Source of the DNA: Methanobacterium_D sp040373355
GTDB taxonomy: Archaea > Methanobacteriota > Methanobacteria > Methanobacteriales > Methanobacteriaceae
Reading direction: 5' to 3'
Length of the DNA stretch: 64,000 nucleotides
Assembly: GCF_047495555.1 (NCBI RefSeq)
Contig: NZ_CP166866.1
Span: 558,001 to 622,000 of the forward strand
Shown: in pieces, positions 53,497 to 63,458 of the stretch
Position numbering within the stretch: position 1 is the first letter of the stretch
Layout: each line of letters opens with the position of its first letter
Notes under the pieces: generated by a model
The model's database searches: none
The model's input: the letters and a program-made list of their open reading frames with translations, nothing else
Told to the model about the DNA's origin: nothing
Translations under genes and position numbers: made by a program

Positions 53497-54270
53497 TTAG
53501 GTTAAAATAATTACGGCAATGTAAATAATGAGGGTTACGAAAAATACTGTACTTCCTCTTATAAGTGTCACCATTAAATCTCGTTCTAAAGCTGCTATAA
53601 TACCATAAGATAAAACTGCAGCAATAGCAATTCTTAAAATACCTAAAAGGGCATTCCCCGGATTTATCAGATATGTAACAAGAGTTGAGACTGCAAGCAC
53701 AAGGATGATTAATCCTATTGTGCTACTCAGGAATGTTTTAACCCATATTTTAAGTTTTACGGATATATTACTGTTGGATAGGTTACTCCTTCTCCCAGAA
53801 AGTGATCCTCTTCTACCTTTACTTATAAATGAACTTCCAATGGATGTTGATGGAGTATATTCATCATCTTCATCAATATCAACTTCATTTTCAGGGTTAT
53901 TATTGGTATCAGGTTTTTGAGATAATGATTTTGCAAGGGCCATTAATTCATCTTTATCTATTAATCTAATGCCTCTTCTTTCTGCGTAACTTACTGCATT
54001 AGGGGAAAACTCAGATGTGGTAATTACAACTATTTTTGAAGCTTGGAGGGTTTTGGCAGTCATTTCCATTTCTTTAAGTACATCCATTCCAACTTTCCAG
54101 CGCTCTTCATAGTTTTTACATGCTACTACTACGCCTATATCTCCTAAAACCGTTGGTAGTACTCCATATACATCAACAACATATTTTGATACTCTATAGT
54201 TTTTTTCAGTTTTAAATCCTGACTGCTCCATTATTTTTGCAACGAAATCTACCAATCTCTTTTTTTCCAA
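53497..54270 (-). CDS. Mrr-like endonuclease-fold domain fused to C-terminal membrane spans
   Basis: The N-terminal ~110 residues follow the Mrr/PD-(D/E)xK pattern: KKRLVDFVAKIMEQSGFKTEK, VDVYGVLP with the metal Asp, VVVACKNYEERWKVGMDVLKEM, and KIVVITTSEFSPNAVSYAERRGIRLIDKDEL. In the core motif the usual Glu/Gln before xK is Ala (ACK), so cleavage may be lost. A low-complexity Asn/Asp/Ser linker (NNNPENEVDIDEDDEY) leads to a basic Arg/Ser stretch and then two or three spans. TTG 54270 is chosen as start (GGTGA upstream); upstream TTG/GTG codons overlap the ribosome site. Function is unknown; a membrane-bound DNA-binding protein is possible. Confidence 0.65.
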   Translation of the reverse strand: MEKKRLVDFVAKIMEQSGFKTEKNYRVSKYVVDVYGVLPTVLGDIGVVVACKNYEERWKVGMDVLKEMEMTAKTLQASKIVVITTSEFSPNAVSYAERRGIRLIDKDELMALAKSLSQKPDTNNNPENEVDIDEDDEYTPSTSIGSSFISKGRRGSLSGRRSNLSNSNISVKLKIWVKTFLSSTIGLIILVLAVSTLVTYLINPGNALLGILRIAIAAVLSYGIIAALERDLMVTLIRGSTVFFVTLIIYIAVIILT

Positions 54271-54554
54271 TGCCCTCACCCTTTGCAAACGGGAAAATTA
54301 AAAACATAATTTTCTAACGTGTATAATTATTATAATTTGAACCCAATTTTCATTAGTTATTATGTAGTATTTAGTTTTAACGATATGTATCTATCATATT
54401 TAAGTAGCAATAGTTTTGGTAGCATTCAATGTTGCATTTGTGATGGGAGAAATATCTAATTAAATTCAATGATATTCAGAATATAAATGAATTTTAATTT
54501 TGGACAATTCCAAATTTGGGTAAACTTTTTAGAGTCTAAAAATAAATAGATGTT

Positions 54555-55331
54555 ATGCGAATTTTGATAACTAACGATGACGGTGTAAATTCTTCAGGTA
54601 TTGTTGCAGTAAAAAATGCTGTAAATGGACTTGGAGAAATCAATGTAGTGGCACCTGCAACTCAACAAAGCGGTATAGGTCATGCATTAACATTATTTGA
54701 ACCGATAAGGGTAACTCCAGCAACACTTTTAGATGGAAGCATGGCACATTCAGTTTCAGGAACTCCAACAGATGCTGTTATACTTGGAATTTATGAAGTA
54801 ATGGATGAAAAGCCGGATTTACTTATTTCTGGCATTAATATTGGAGAAAACTTAGGTATGGCCGAACTTACAACTTCTGGTACAATTGGCGCTGCAATGG
54901 AAGCAGTTGTACATGGGGTACCCGCACTTGCAGTCTCAATGCAAGTTACAAGGGATGATATCAAGTTCCATGACGGTCATGTAGATATTGATTTTGAATT
55001 TGCAGGTAAAATAACCAGAAAGCTTTCAAAGATGATTATGAAAAAGGGACTTCCAGGGGGAGTTGACTTTTTAAACGTGAATATCCCTTCACACCCCGAA
55101 AGCCATAAAATTAAATTAACACGTCTTGGAAGGAAAATGTACTCAATACATATTCAAAAGAGACTTGATCCAAGGGGAAGAGAATACTACTGGATTGATG
55201 GAGATCCTGTTTTAAAAGATCAGGAAGGTACAGATGTTCATACAATTAAAAATCTCAAATGCCCTACTATAACTCCAATTTCCATTGATTGTACTTCGGA
55301 TATCAATTTAATGGACAATTGGCTTGAATAA
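54555..55331 (+). CDS. surE: 5'-nucleotidase SurE
   Basis: SurE is a metal-dependent nucleoside 5'-monophosphate phosphatase. The 258-residue protein begins RILITNDDGVNSSGI with the two metal Asp residues near 8-9. It has VVAPATQQSGIGHALTL with the conserved Ser, SGTPTDAVILGIYE, SGINIGENLGMAELTTSGTIGAAMEA near residue 97 and DFLNVNIP. All family motifs are present and in order. No Shine-Dalgarno is obvious before the ATG, and a leaderless transcript is possible. A 48-residue membrane protein gene follows. Confidence 0.95.
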   Translation: MRILITNDDGVNSSGIVAVKNAVNGLGEINVVAPATQQSGIGHALTLFEPIRVTPATLLDGSMAHSVSGTPTDAVILGIYEVMDEKPDLLISGINIGENLGMAELTTSGTIGAAMEAVVHGVPALAVSMQVTRDDIKFHDGHVDIDFEFAGKITRKLSKMIMKKGLPGGVDFLNVNIPSHPESHKIKLTRLGRKMYSIHIQKRLDPRGREYYWIDGDPVLKDQEGTDVHTIKNLKCPTITPISIDCTSDINLMDNWLE

Positions 55332-55402
55332 TAAATATGTTCTTTCTTAGAGAATAAGACTCAAATAACTATCTAAAGATTCTTTAAATTAAGGAGATAA
55401 CT

Positions 55403-55549
55403 ATGATTTGGAAAATTACATCAATCGCGACAACTACAACTGACGTAATGTCTACAGAGTCTCTGGTGCAATTTGTAGGTTTAATTATCCTATTATTGAT
55501 AATTATAGGAATAATCTTAATTTCTAAGAAAAGAAAATCTAGAATGTAA
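55403..55549 (+). CDS. Small single-span membrane protein (48 aa)
   Basis: A 48-residue frame starting MIWKITSIATTTTDVM, with one hydrophobic segment (about residues 23-40, LVQFVGLIILLLIIIGIILI) and a basic end (SKKRKSRM), so Nout-Cin orientation is expected. A perfect AAGGAG (55391-55396) stands six bases before the ATG, which strongly supports translation. It follows surE by 71 bp on the same strand. Function is unknown. Confidence 0.7.
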   Translation: MIWKITSIATTTTDVMSTESLVQFVGLIILLLIIIGIILISKKRKSRM

Positions 55550-55579
55550 AGAATAATAATTTAAAACTAATTTTTAAAT

Positions 55580-56572
55580 TTATTTAACTACTGGAATACC
55601 TAAAATATCTTTTTTACCTTCAAAGACAGCTTTTGCTATTTGGGCGCTTCCAATAGATCCTGATTTTTCACCAATTTTTACAACTGGAGCAATATTTTCA
55701 ACTTCTCTTTTAATTGCCCCAAATATATCAATTGGTTCTTCCATTGAACCAGTGGAACCAGTAAGAACAATTCCATCTATTTTTTTTGTAATTCCTGCAA
55801 GACCATATATTTCCATTACTATGGCCATAATCATGGTTTCAATGGCAAGCTTCGCGCGTTTATCGCCTTCTAAATAGTTTTCAATGACTTTATCCTTTAT
55901 TTTACTGACTTTTTCGTCAACGTCGGCGATCTTTACTGCACCTGCTCTTGAAAAACATTCATTAGCACTTCTGAGCCCATCATCTATATCTCTTAACATT
56001 TCTAGGTCAAGAGGGCCATGTATAATTCCCATTGCACCAATACAAGCGTCCATTGCCCCTTTAATTTCTCTATCTTCAATAAGCATAGTTACTGTATTGG
56101 AACTAATATCTGAGACAATCATGTTTTCAAACCCAGTCTCAATAAATGCATTATAGCAAATACTAACCTTTTCAGAACTTGCATGGTGAGAATAAGCTGC
56201 CTTAAATTTTTCATCAAGACATGGCGTTGTTCTATGAATTCCCGGTATTACAACTGTAGGAATGCCCGAATTTTCTATTTCATCATAAACTGCTGTTCCG
56301 CCACCAGTTACTTTACCAGCACCTTCTATTGAAAGGATTCCTCTATCTACAACTTTTTCTATAGGGGTAACAGCATTAAGGCCATCTCCCATTGCGTAAG
56401 TTATAGCCATAAGATCAATTGAGTCTAAATCTACCCTTTTTGAAAGTTCCTTTACTGCTGAAGCTTTTCTTGAAGAACAATCTTCCCTTGAAATTTTAAA
56501 AAATGATGTTTCATTATCCAGGATACTGAAAGAAACTCCAGTTGTCCCATGATCCATTCCTACAAATACCAT
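55580..56572 (-). CDS. Methanogenesis marker protein 12 (UPF0285)
   Basis: A 330-residue ASKHA-fold protein of the UPF0285 family, restricted to methanogens. It has FVGMDHGTTGVSFSILD (phosphate 1-like loop) at the start, YAMGDGLNAVTPIEKV, GAGKVTGGGTAVYDEI, and VLTGSTGSMEEP (phosphate 2-like) near residue 272. The exact role is unknown; it is co-conserved with the methyl-coenzyme M reductase system. GGTGATTCC precedes the ATG. It begins 45 bp downstream of ilvC on the same strand, so co-transcription is possible. It is the clearest methanogen marker of the window. Confidence 0.94.
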   Translation of the reverse strand: MVFVGMDHGTTGVSFSILDNETSFFKISREDCSSRKASAVKELSKRVDLDSIDLMAITYAMGDGLNAVTPIEKVVDRGILSIEGAGKVTGGGTAVYDEIENSGIPTVVIPGIHRTTPCLDEKFKAAYSHHASSEKVSICYNAFIETGFENMIVSDISSNTVTMLIEDREIKGAMDACIGAMGIIHGPLDLEMLRDIDDGLRSANECFSRAGAVKIADVDEKVSKIKDKVIENYLEGDKRAKLAIETMIMAIVMEIYGLAGITKKIDGIVLTGSTGSMEEPIDIFGAIKREVENIAPVVKIGEKSGSIGSAQIAKAVFEGKKDILGIPVVK

Positions 56573-56616
56573 GGAATCACCTTTAAAAATAATTAAAAAA
56601 AGTTTATTTAAAAAAT

Positions 56617-57603
<987 letters not shown>

Positions 57604-57670
57604 TTAATGCCTCCAAAATCTTTGATTTTGGGGTTCAGAAAAATGCGTGCATTTTTCTTCAACCTCCAAG
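57604..57670 (-). promoter_or_regulatory. Palindromic leader of ilvC, near-identical in layout to that of lysA
   Basis: Read on the minus strand: TTGGAGGTTG, hairpin GAAAAATGC-ac-GCATTTTTC (57638-57657), TGAACCCC, then hairpin CCAAAATC-aaa-GATTTTGG (57613-57631), which runs into GGAGG (57610-57614), the ilvC ribosome site. The parts TTGGAGGTTG, TGAA(A)CCCCAAAA and ATTTTGGAG are shared with the lysA leader. A TATA-like TTTATAAAT lies at about 57741-57749 and an inverted repeat TTTACC-N8-GGTAAA at 57689-57708. Confidence 0.6.
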
Positions 57671-57826
57671 TGACTTTAAGTAAGATGATTTACCACATAA
57701 TCGGTAAAAATTAATTCTATAACACTATTTCTTTGATTGATTTATAAATTTTATTGTAAATTATATTTCCAAATATTGTTCAACTATTTTAAAATTCTAT
57801 TTAGAATATAAAAAGAAAAAAGAGAT

Positions 57827-58327
57827 TTAAATGGTTTTAATTCCTCTTGACATAGCTGTAGGTCCTGTCCTTGCAATTTCTTTAATTCCAAAAGTTTTAA
57901 CAAGATCAATAAGGGCATCAATCTTATCAGATTCACCAGTAATTTCAACAGTCAATGTTTCTGGGCTTACATCAATTACGCTGCCCCTGAAGATATTAAC
58001 ATACTGAATTACTTCAGATCTTACTTTTTCTGTCGGTGAATGAACCTTAATAAGACATAGTTCTCTTCTAACAGTCTTTTCAACATCAAGGTCTCTTACC
58101 TTAATAACGTCAATGATCTTGTTTAATTGTTTTGTAATCTGTTCAAGGACTTTTTCATCTCCTTTTGCAATAATGGTCATTCTAGCAATACCTTCTTGCT
58201 CTGAAGTTCCAACAGTGATGCTTTCTATGTTAAAACCCCTTCTTGTAAAGAGTCCTGCAACCCTTTGAAGGACACCAGGCTTATGGAGTACAAGTGCACT
58301 TATTATGTGGGTCTTTTGTTCTTCCAT
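57827..58327 (-). CDS. ilvN: Acetolactate synthase small (regulatory) subunit
   Basis: The 166-residue regulatory subunit stimulates IlvB and gives feedback inhibition by valine. Read from ATG 58327, with GGTGAT lying inside the end of ilvB. The N-terminal ACT domain is HIISALVLHKPGVLQRVAGLFTRRGFNIESITVG, typical of IlvN/IlvH, followed by QLNKIIDVIKVRDL and a C-terminal ACT-like half (RELCLIKVHSPTEKVRSEVIQYVNIFRGSVIDVSPETLTVEITG). The start codon is 1 bp after the ilvB stop, so the two are translationally coupled. Confidence 0.96.
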   Translation of the reverse strand: MEEQKTHIISALVLHKPGVLQRVAGLFTRRGFNIESITVGTSEQEGIARMTIIAKGDEKVLEQITKQLNKIIDVIKVRDLDVEKTVRRELCLIKVHSPTEKVRSEVIQYVNIFRGSVIDVSPETLTVEITGESDKIDALIDLVKTFGIKEIARTGPTAMSRGIKTI

Positions 58328-58328
58328 T

Positions 58329-60059
58329 TTAATCACCTGCCCCTTCATCTCTTTCAGGATAAATTACTCCTTCTAAGGCTTCTGTTTTGTATTCTCCTAC
58401 CATATCAGTAAGTCCACATCCTGGAGGTACCATTGGGAGAATTTCTTCAGGGTCAATTATGACATCAATTAATGTAGGCTCTCCTGAATTAAGGGCACTT
58501 TTGAGTGTTTCGCGCATTTCTCCCGGCCTTTCAACACGGTCTGCACGAACTCCAAATGACTCTGCAAGTTTTACAAAATCAGGAACTTCGCCTAGGTGAG
58601 TATGTGAGAATCGCTTCTCATAGAAGAGATTTTGCCACTGGGCAACCATTCCAAGATATCTGTTATCTAAAACACAGACTACAACAGGTATATCATATTC
58701 TTTTACTGTTGCAAGATCCTGACATACCATTAGAAATCCTCCATCTCCACAAACAGCAACAACATCATTTTCAGGCATTGCAACCTTTGCACCCATTGCT
58801 GCGGGGAATCCGAATCCCATTGTTCCAAGTCCTCCAGAGGAGATAAAAGTTCTTGGCTTTCTTGAAAGATAGTAATGCGCCATCCACATCTGGTTTTGAC
58901 CAACATCAGTTGTCATGATGGTGTCTTCATCAACTGCTTCCATTATTTCTTTCATGACCTGTTGAGGCTTTAATGGAATATCTTCAAATGATATTCGTGG
59001 AATGCTGGACATTTTAAACTTCTTCAAGTATTTGCTCCATTCTCCATTTTTTGGGCTTGCTCTTGATTGAGAGATGGCTTTTACAAGATTTGAAAGGATG
59101 ATCTTTGCATCTCCAACAATTGGAATGTCTACATCTACATTTTTTCCAATTTCAGCAGGATCTATATCTATATGGATTATTTTAGCGTTCTTTGCAAATT
59201 CATCTACTTTTCCAGTTGTTCTATCTGAGAATCTGCATCCAACAGCTATAAGGCAGTCACAGTCATCTACTGCAAAGTTTGCAGGTCTTCTCCCGTGCAT
59301 CCCGAGCATTCCAAGTGCAAGCTCATGATCTTCAGGGAAACAACCTTTACCAAGAAGAGTGGTTGTTACTGGGGCTCCTATAAGTTCTGAGAGACTTATT
59401 AGTTCTTGTGAAGAGTCTGAGGAAATTACTCCTCCTCCAGCAAGTATGACTGGCTTTTTAGCGTTTTGAATAAGACTTGCAGCTCTTTTAATCTGTAATG
59501 GATGTCCTTTTTGGGTCGGTTTGTATCCCGGTAAATCGATTTTAATGTCATTATTAAAGTCTAATTCCTGTTCCTGGGCATCTTTTGTTAAATCTATGAC
59601 TATAGGTCCTGGTCGTCCAGTTCCTGCGATATAAAATGATGATTTAATTGTTTCAGGGATTTCATCAGCTGATAATGGCTGGAAGTTGTGTTTTGTAATA
59701 GGCATGGTCATTCCAATCATGTCCACTTCCTGAAATGCATCATTACCAATAAGCCATGATGGAACCTGTCCAGCAATGGCCACAATTGGCGAAGAATCCA
59801 TATATGCTGTTGCAATTCCAGTTACCAGATTTGTAGCTCCTGGACCTGATGTTGCAATGCATACACCTACCTTTCCTGATGCTCTTGCGTATCCGTCTGC
59901 AGCATGGGCTGCACACTGTTCATGTCTTACTAAAATGTGTCTTAAGTCAGAATCGTAAATCATATCATATAAAGGAAGAACCTGTCCTCCCGGATATCCG
60001 AATACAACGTCTACTCCCTGATCTTTTAGTGATTTAATTAGCGCTTCGCCGCCTCTCAT
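58329..60059 (-). CDS. ilvB: Acetolactate synthase large (catalytic) subunit
   Basis: The ThDP- and FAD-dependent enzyme condenses pyruvate with pyruvate or 2-oxobutyrate. The 576-residue protein has VVFGYPGGQVLPLYD and RHEQCAAHAADGYARASG with the catalytic Glu near residue 46, a central FAD domain (LAGGGVISSDSSQELI), and the ThDP motif CGDGGFLMVCQDLATVKEYDIPVVVCVLDN near 440. The C-terminal DPEEILPMVPPG is typical. AGGTG precedes the ATG. ilvN is coupled directly downstream. The upstream region holds a TATA-like TTAATATATATT and ACCGATTA, an 8-mer also found before ilvC. Confidence 0.97.
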   Translation of the reverse strand: MRGGEALIKSLKDQGVDVVFGYPGGQVLPLYDMIYDSDLRHILVRHEQCAAHAADGYARASGKVGVCIATSGPGATNLVTGIATAYMDSSPIVAIAGQVPSWLIGNDAFQEVDMIGMTMPITKHNFQPLSADEIPETIKSSFYIAGTGRPGPIVIDLTKDAQEQELDFNNDIKIDLPGYKPTQKGHPLQIKRAASLIQNAKKPVILAGGGVISSDSSQELISLSELIGAPVTTTLLGKGCFPEDHELALGMLGMHGRRPANFAVDDCDCLIAVGCRFSDRTTGKVDEFAKNAKIIHIDIDPAEIGKNVDVDIPIVGDAKIILSNLVKAISQSRASPKNGEWSKYLKKFKMSSIPRISFEDIPLKPQQVMKEIMEAVDEDTIMTTDVGQNQMWMAHYYLSRKPRTFISSGGLGTMGFGFPAAMGAKVAMPENDVVAVCGDGGFLMVCQDLATVKEYDIPVVVCVLDNRYLGMVAQWQNLFYEKRFSHTHLGEVPDFVKLAESFGVRADRVERPGEMRETLKSALNSGEPTLIDVIIDPEEILPMVPPGCGLTDMVGEYKTEALEGVIYPERDEGAGD

Positions 60060-60287
60060 AAAAAAACACCTGTAAATACTTTCTCCTATAATTTTTTTTA
60101 TTAATTAGACTGTTATTTTATGTATTGTTCATTGGAATATATATTAATCGGTGCAAAATAAAATAAACATTTAATTTATGTGGGTAATTACTAACTTTTA
60201 TAAAATTAATTTTAGATTATAATATCAAAACAAGAATTTTTAAATTTAAAATAAAATAAGAAATGGGGAGGGCGTTATTCCCCTTAA

Positions 60288-63200
60288 TTATTTCCTTTTT
60301 GGAATTATTAGGCCCACCAATACTATTATAACTGCTAGAGCTATGTATCCAATTGGTAATCCTGTTGGTTGCATTGGAATTGTACTATCTGCAGCTTTTA
60401 CTGTTGTTTCTGGAGTTTCTTCTTTAGCACATATATCTTTAAACTCTATATTGCCCTGTAAGTTCGGGTCATATGTTGTTGTGCTTAAAGTTGGTCTGAT
60501 TACATATTCACCAGATTTTACCATTCTGACAGTTACCCAGAGATATGGATCACCTACGGGTACAGTTCCAAGTTTCCAGGTTATTGTTCTGGTTTCAGGA
60601 TCATATGAAGCATTTCCAGAATCCTTATCTAAGCCTACAAATTCCATTCCTTCAGGAATAGTCCAAGTAAACACCACATTTTCAGCTGCATCTGGCCCTC
60701 TGTTTCCAACTTTAAATGTAATTAAAGCGGTTTTATTTAAATGTGTACATTCTATTGGAGTACTAATTGTAAGATAAAGCCCAGATTGCTTAGGTACATT
60801 TAGAGTTACACTTGCTGCATCATTACTTGTATTTGGATCTAGTTCATTGGCAAATGTTTTTGTAGCTGTATTATTGATTTCGCCTGTTTTATTCACTCTA
60901 AATGTTATATTTAAAGTTGCAAAACCTGGATATGTTAGATCACCCACATTCCATATTTTACTTATTGGATTGAATGTTCCTTGAGATGCTTTATGCTCTA
61001 TATAAGCTAAGTATCTGTTTGAAGCGAGTATATCTTGAATAATTATTCTTGTAGCGTTGTTAGGTCCGTAATTAGTGGCTGTTATATAGTATGTTATAAT
61101 TTCATCGTATTTTGGAGATGTATTTGAAACTGTTTTTGTTACTCCAATATCGGCAACTGGCAGTACTTCTACAGTTGCACCAGATGAATCTGGATCTGGG
61201 TCTGTATCTGAATTTGCAGTTGCTATATTTGTCCAGAATCCGACTTTGTTTGCTGTTGCGTTAAATACAAGGGAAACTGTTTCACCATTAGGGAGATCAC
61301 CTAGATTCCAGGTAATTGTACCTGATGATATATCCGGACTACCTGCTGTCCAGGATACAAATGAATCGAATATGAACCCTTCAGGTAAGATATCAGTAAT
61401 TGTAACTCCAGTAGCGGTGTCTGGTCCGTTATTTGTTAGTTTAATTGTGAATGTTGCTGTATCTCCCACATGTAATTTTGAGATGTCTACTGTTTTTTGT
61501 ATGTTCAGGGTTGCAAATTTACCATATATACTTGTAGTAGCCTGATTGTTAGTTAAATCTGGATCAAATGTTGTGCTGCCAACTGTTGCCGTATTGTTCA
61601 GAACAAAACCAAAGATTTCTGGTTGATATGTTGCGTTAAATTCTAATATAACAGGAGAATCTGCTAAATTTCCAATAAGCCAGGTTATTGTTCTTGTTGT
61701 GGTATTATAAGTAGCAGAAGGTGATCCTACAAAACTTATAAAGTTTAATCCTTCCGGTAATACATCGATTACAGTAACTCCTGTTGCATTGCTTGGTCCT
61801 TGATTTTGAACGGTTAATGTGAATTTAGCAACTGAATTACTTGGAGTTGGCTCCCTGTTATCCACATCTTTGGTGATTTTGAGGTTTGCGACTGGTTGAA
61901 CGTTTATGGTTTCTGATGATTGATTATTGGTATGGTTAGGATCGTATTCATTTCCAGTAACATTAGCAGTATTTGTTATTGTTCCTTCTTGTAAAACTCT
62001 AACAACTATTTCTAAGGTTGCTGAAGCTTCACGATCAAGATCTCCAACATTCCAAGTTAATATTCCTGAACTAAAAGAGTATGTACCTTGAGATGGAGAT
62101 GCTGAAACGAATTGTAGTCCTGCATGTAAACTATCATTTACAATAACTCCTGTAGCACCATTTGGCCCATCATTGGTTACTGTCACTGTATAGGTAACAC
62201 TATCTCCAATGTAAGGCATTTTTTTATTGACTGTTTTAGAAATACCAAGATCAGCAGTTTTCTGTATAGCATTAACTACAACAGTAGAGTAATTATTTGA
62301 AGTATCTTGATCAAATTCTGTCCCAGTTACCTCTGCTGTATTAGTTATTGTGCCTGCCTGTGTTAATGTTCCAAATATTTGCAAAACTACGGTTGATCCT
62401 ACATTTAAAGGCCCCATACTCCATGTAAGTAATCGGGTAACTGCATTATAGGTGACATTATCTCCAGGAGATGAATACAGGTAACTAAATCCTACAGGTA
62501 AAATATCTTTAACGATAACTCCTGTTGCATTGTTTGGTCCATTATTGGTCACAGTTAACACATAATTTATGGTTTGACCAACGGTTCTGTCACAATTACA
62601 TACTGTTTTGGAAATAGCCAGATCTGTTTTTGGAGTAACATTAGTTGTTACATTAGCTATTCCAAAGTCATCATTGTAGTGGTAACTCTGTCCACTCTGA
62701 TCAGTTATTATACCATAGAAGGGCGCAGTCCCTGCTCCAATTGCTCTAAATATCCATACAGAAGTAAATGAAGTAGTTCCAGGGTTATCAATCCTAATGT
62801 TGTTACTTGTTTGAGTACCCCCTGAATTTGTATAAGTTACACTATAACTTATGGGTTGTACTTTAGTTGGATCATACTGGAGTGGTAAATTCACTAAATT
62901 GTATTGTGCTGATGCAGTACGGCTGTTTACTGTAACTGCAAAAGTTTGACCAATATGTGGTGATGGATTTGATACAGTTATGGAGTCAACGTAGTTCCTG
63001 CTTTGAGAGAGCAGTTTTTGAACATACATTGATCCAGTAATAGCTCTGTTAGGAGTGTTATATCCGAAAACAGCTATATTATAATTCCTAAATGTATCAT
63101 AAGCAGCGCTTGTTCGATTTATTTTAACAAGATAGAATACATCAACCGTTTGTCCTGGAGCAATATCTCCCAAATTTTTTACCGCTGTTTCACCATTAGC

Positions 63201-63458
63201 AAGAGTAATGTTAGTATTTGAACTTGTCCAGGTAAAATTAGCAGTAACATTTGTTGCTGTATCTGTTCCATTATTTTTAACATGAATCTGAATATTATAT
63301 TCACTTGGCCCAACAGTCACATCATTACTATCTAACCCAATAGTATCCCATGAACCTTTAGTAAGATTTAAGTCATTCGCTGAAGCCGAACCACATAATA
63401 TAAGAGCTAATGAAAACGTTATTAATAGTAAGGTTACTTGTTGTCTAATCTTTTTCAC
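60288..63458 (-). CDS. Large surface protein with DUF11 repeats (adhesin-like)
   Basis: A 1056-residue secreted protein: signal peptide (VTLLLITFSLALILCGSASA), an N-terminal CARDB-like beta domain (about 30-150), a further domain to ~280, then six DUF11-type repeats of ~115-125 residues beginning near 283, 404, 525, 645, 765 and 885. Typical units are ADLGISKTV, TYTVTVTNDGPNGATGV and TNTANVTGNEYDPNHTNN. A C-terminal span and basic end (GYIALAVIIVLVGLIIPKRK) anchor it in the membrane. Many N-x-S/T sequons suggest glycosylation. It may bridge the pseudomurein wall or act in adhesion. The GTG start overlaps GGAGGTG; ATT 63449 lies at normal spacing. Confidence 0.88.
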   Translation of the reverse strand: MKKIRQQVTLLLITFSLALILCGSASANDLNLTKGSWDTIGLDSNDVTVGPSEYNIQIHVKNNGTDTATNVTANFTWTSSNTNITLANGETAVKNLGDIAPGQTVDVFYLVKINRTSAAYDTFRNYNIAVFGYNTPNRAITGSMYVQKLLSQSRNYVDSITVSNPSPHIGQTFAVTVNSRTASAQYNLVNLPLQYDPTKVQPISYSVTYTNSGGTQTSNNIRIDNPGTTSFTSVWIFRAIGAGTAPFYGIITDQSGQSYHYNDDFGIANVTTNVTPKTDLAISKTVCNCDRTVGQTINYVLTVTNNGPNNATGVIVKDILPVGFSYLYSSPGDNVTYNAVTRLLTWSMGPLNVGSTVVLQIFGTLTQAGTITNTAEVTGTEFDQDTSNNYSTVVVNAIQKTADLGISKTVNKKMPYIGDSVTYTVTVTNDGPNGATGVIVNDSLHAGLQFVSASPSQGTYSFSSGILTWNVGDLDREASATLEIVVRVLQEGTITNTANVTGNEYDPNHTNNQSSETINVQPVANLKITKDVDNREPTPSNSVAKFTLTVQNQGPSNATGVTVIDVLPEGLNFISFVGSPSATYNTTTRTITWLIGNLADSPVILEFNATYQPEIFGFVLNNTATVGSTTFDPDLTNNQATTSIYGKFATLNIQKTVDISKLHVGDTATFTIKLTNNGPDTATGVTITDILPEGFIFDSFVSWTAGSPDISSGTITWNLGDLPNGETVSLVFNATANKVGFWTNIATANSDTDPDPDSSGATVEVLPVADIGVTKTVSNTSPKYDEIITYYITATNYGPNNATRIIIQDILASNRYLAYIEHKASQGTFNPISKIWNVGDLTYPGFATLNITFRVNKTGEINNTATKTFANELDPNTSNDAASVTLNVPKQSGLYLTISTPIECTHLNKTALITFKVGNRGPDAAENVVFTWTIPEGMEFVGLDKDSGNASYDPETRTITWKLGTVPVGDPYLWVTVRMVKSGEYVIRPTLSTTTYDPNLQGNIEFKDICAKEETPETTVKAADSTIPMQPTGLPIGYIALAVIIVLVGLIIPKRK

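Noticed and set aside
58505..58846. 113-residue plus-strand frame antisense to ilvB, and similar long antisense frames (17816, 60343, 61246)
   Set aside because: All lie opposite well-supported genes with complete motifs and show atypical composition; they are shadows.
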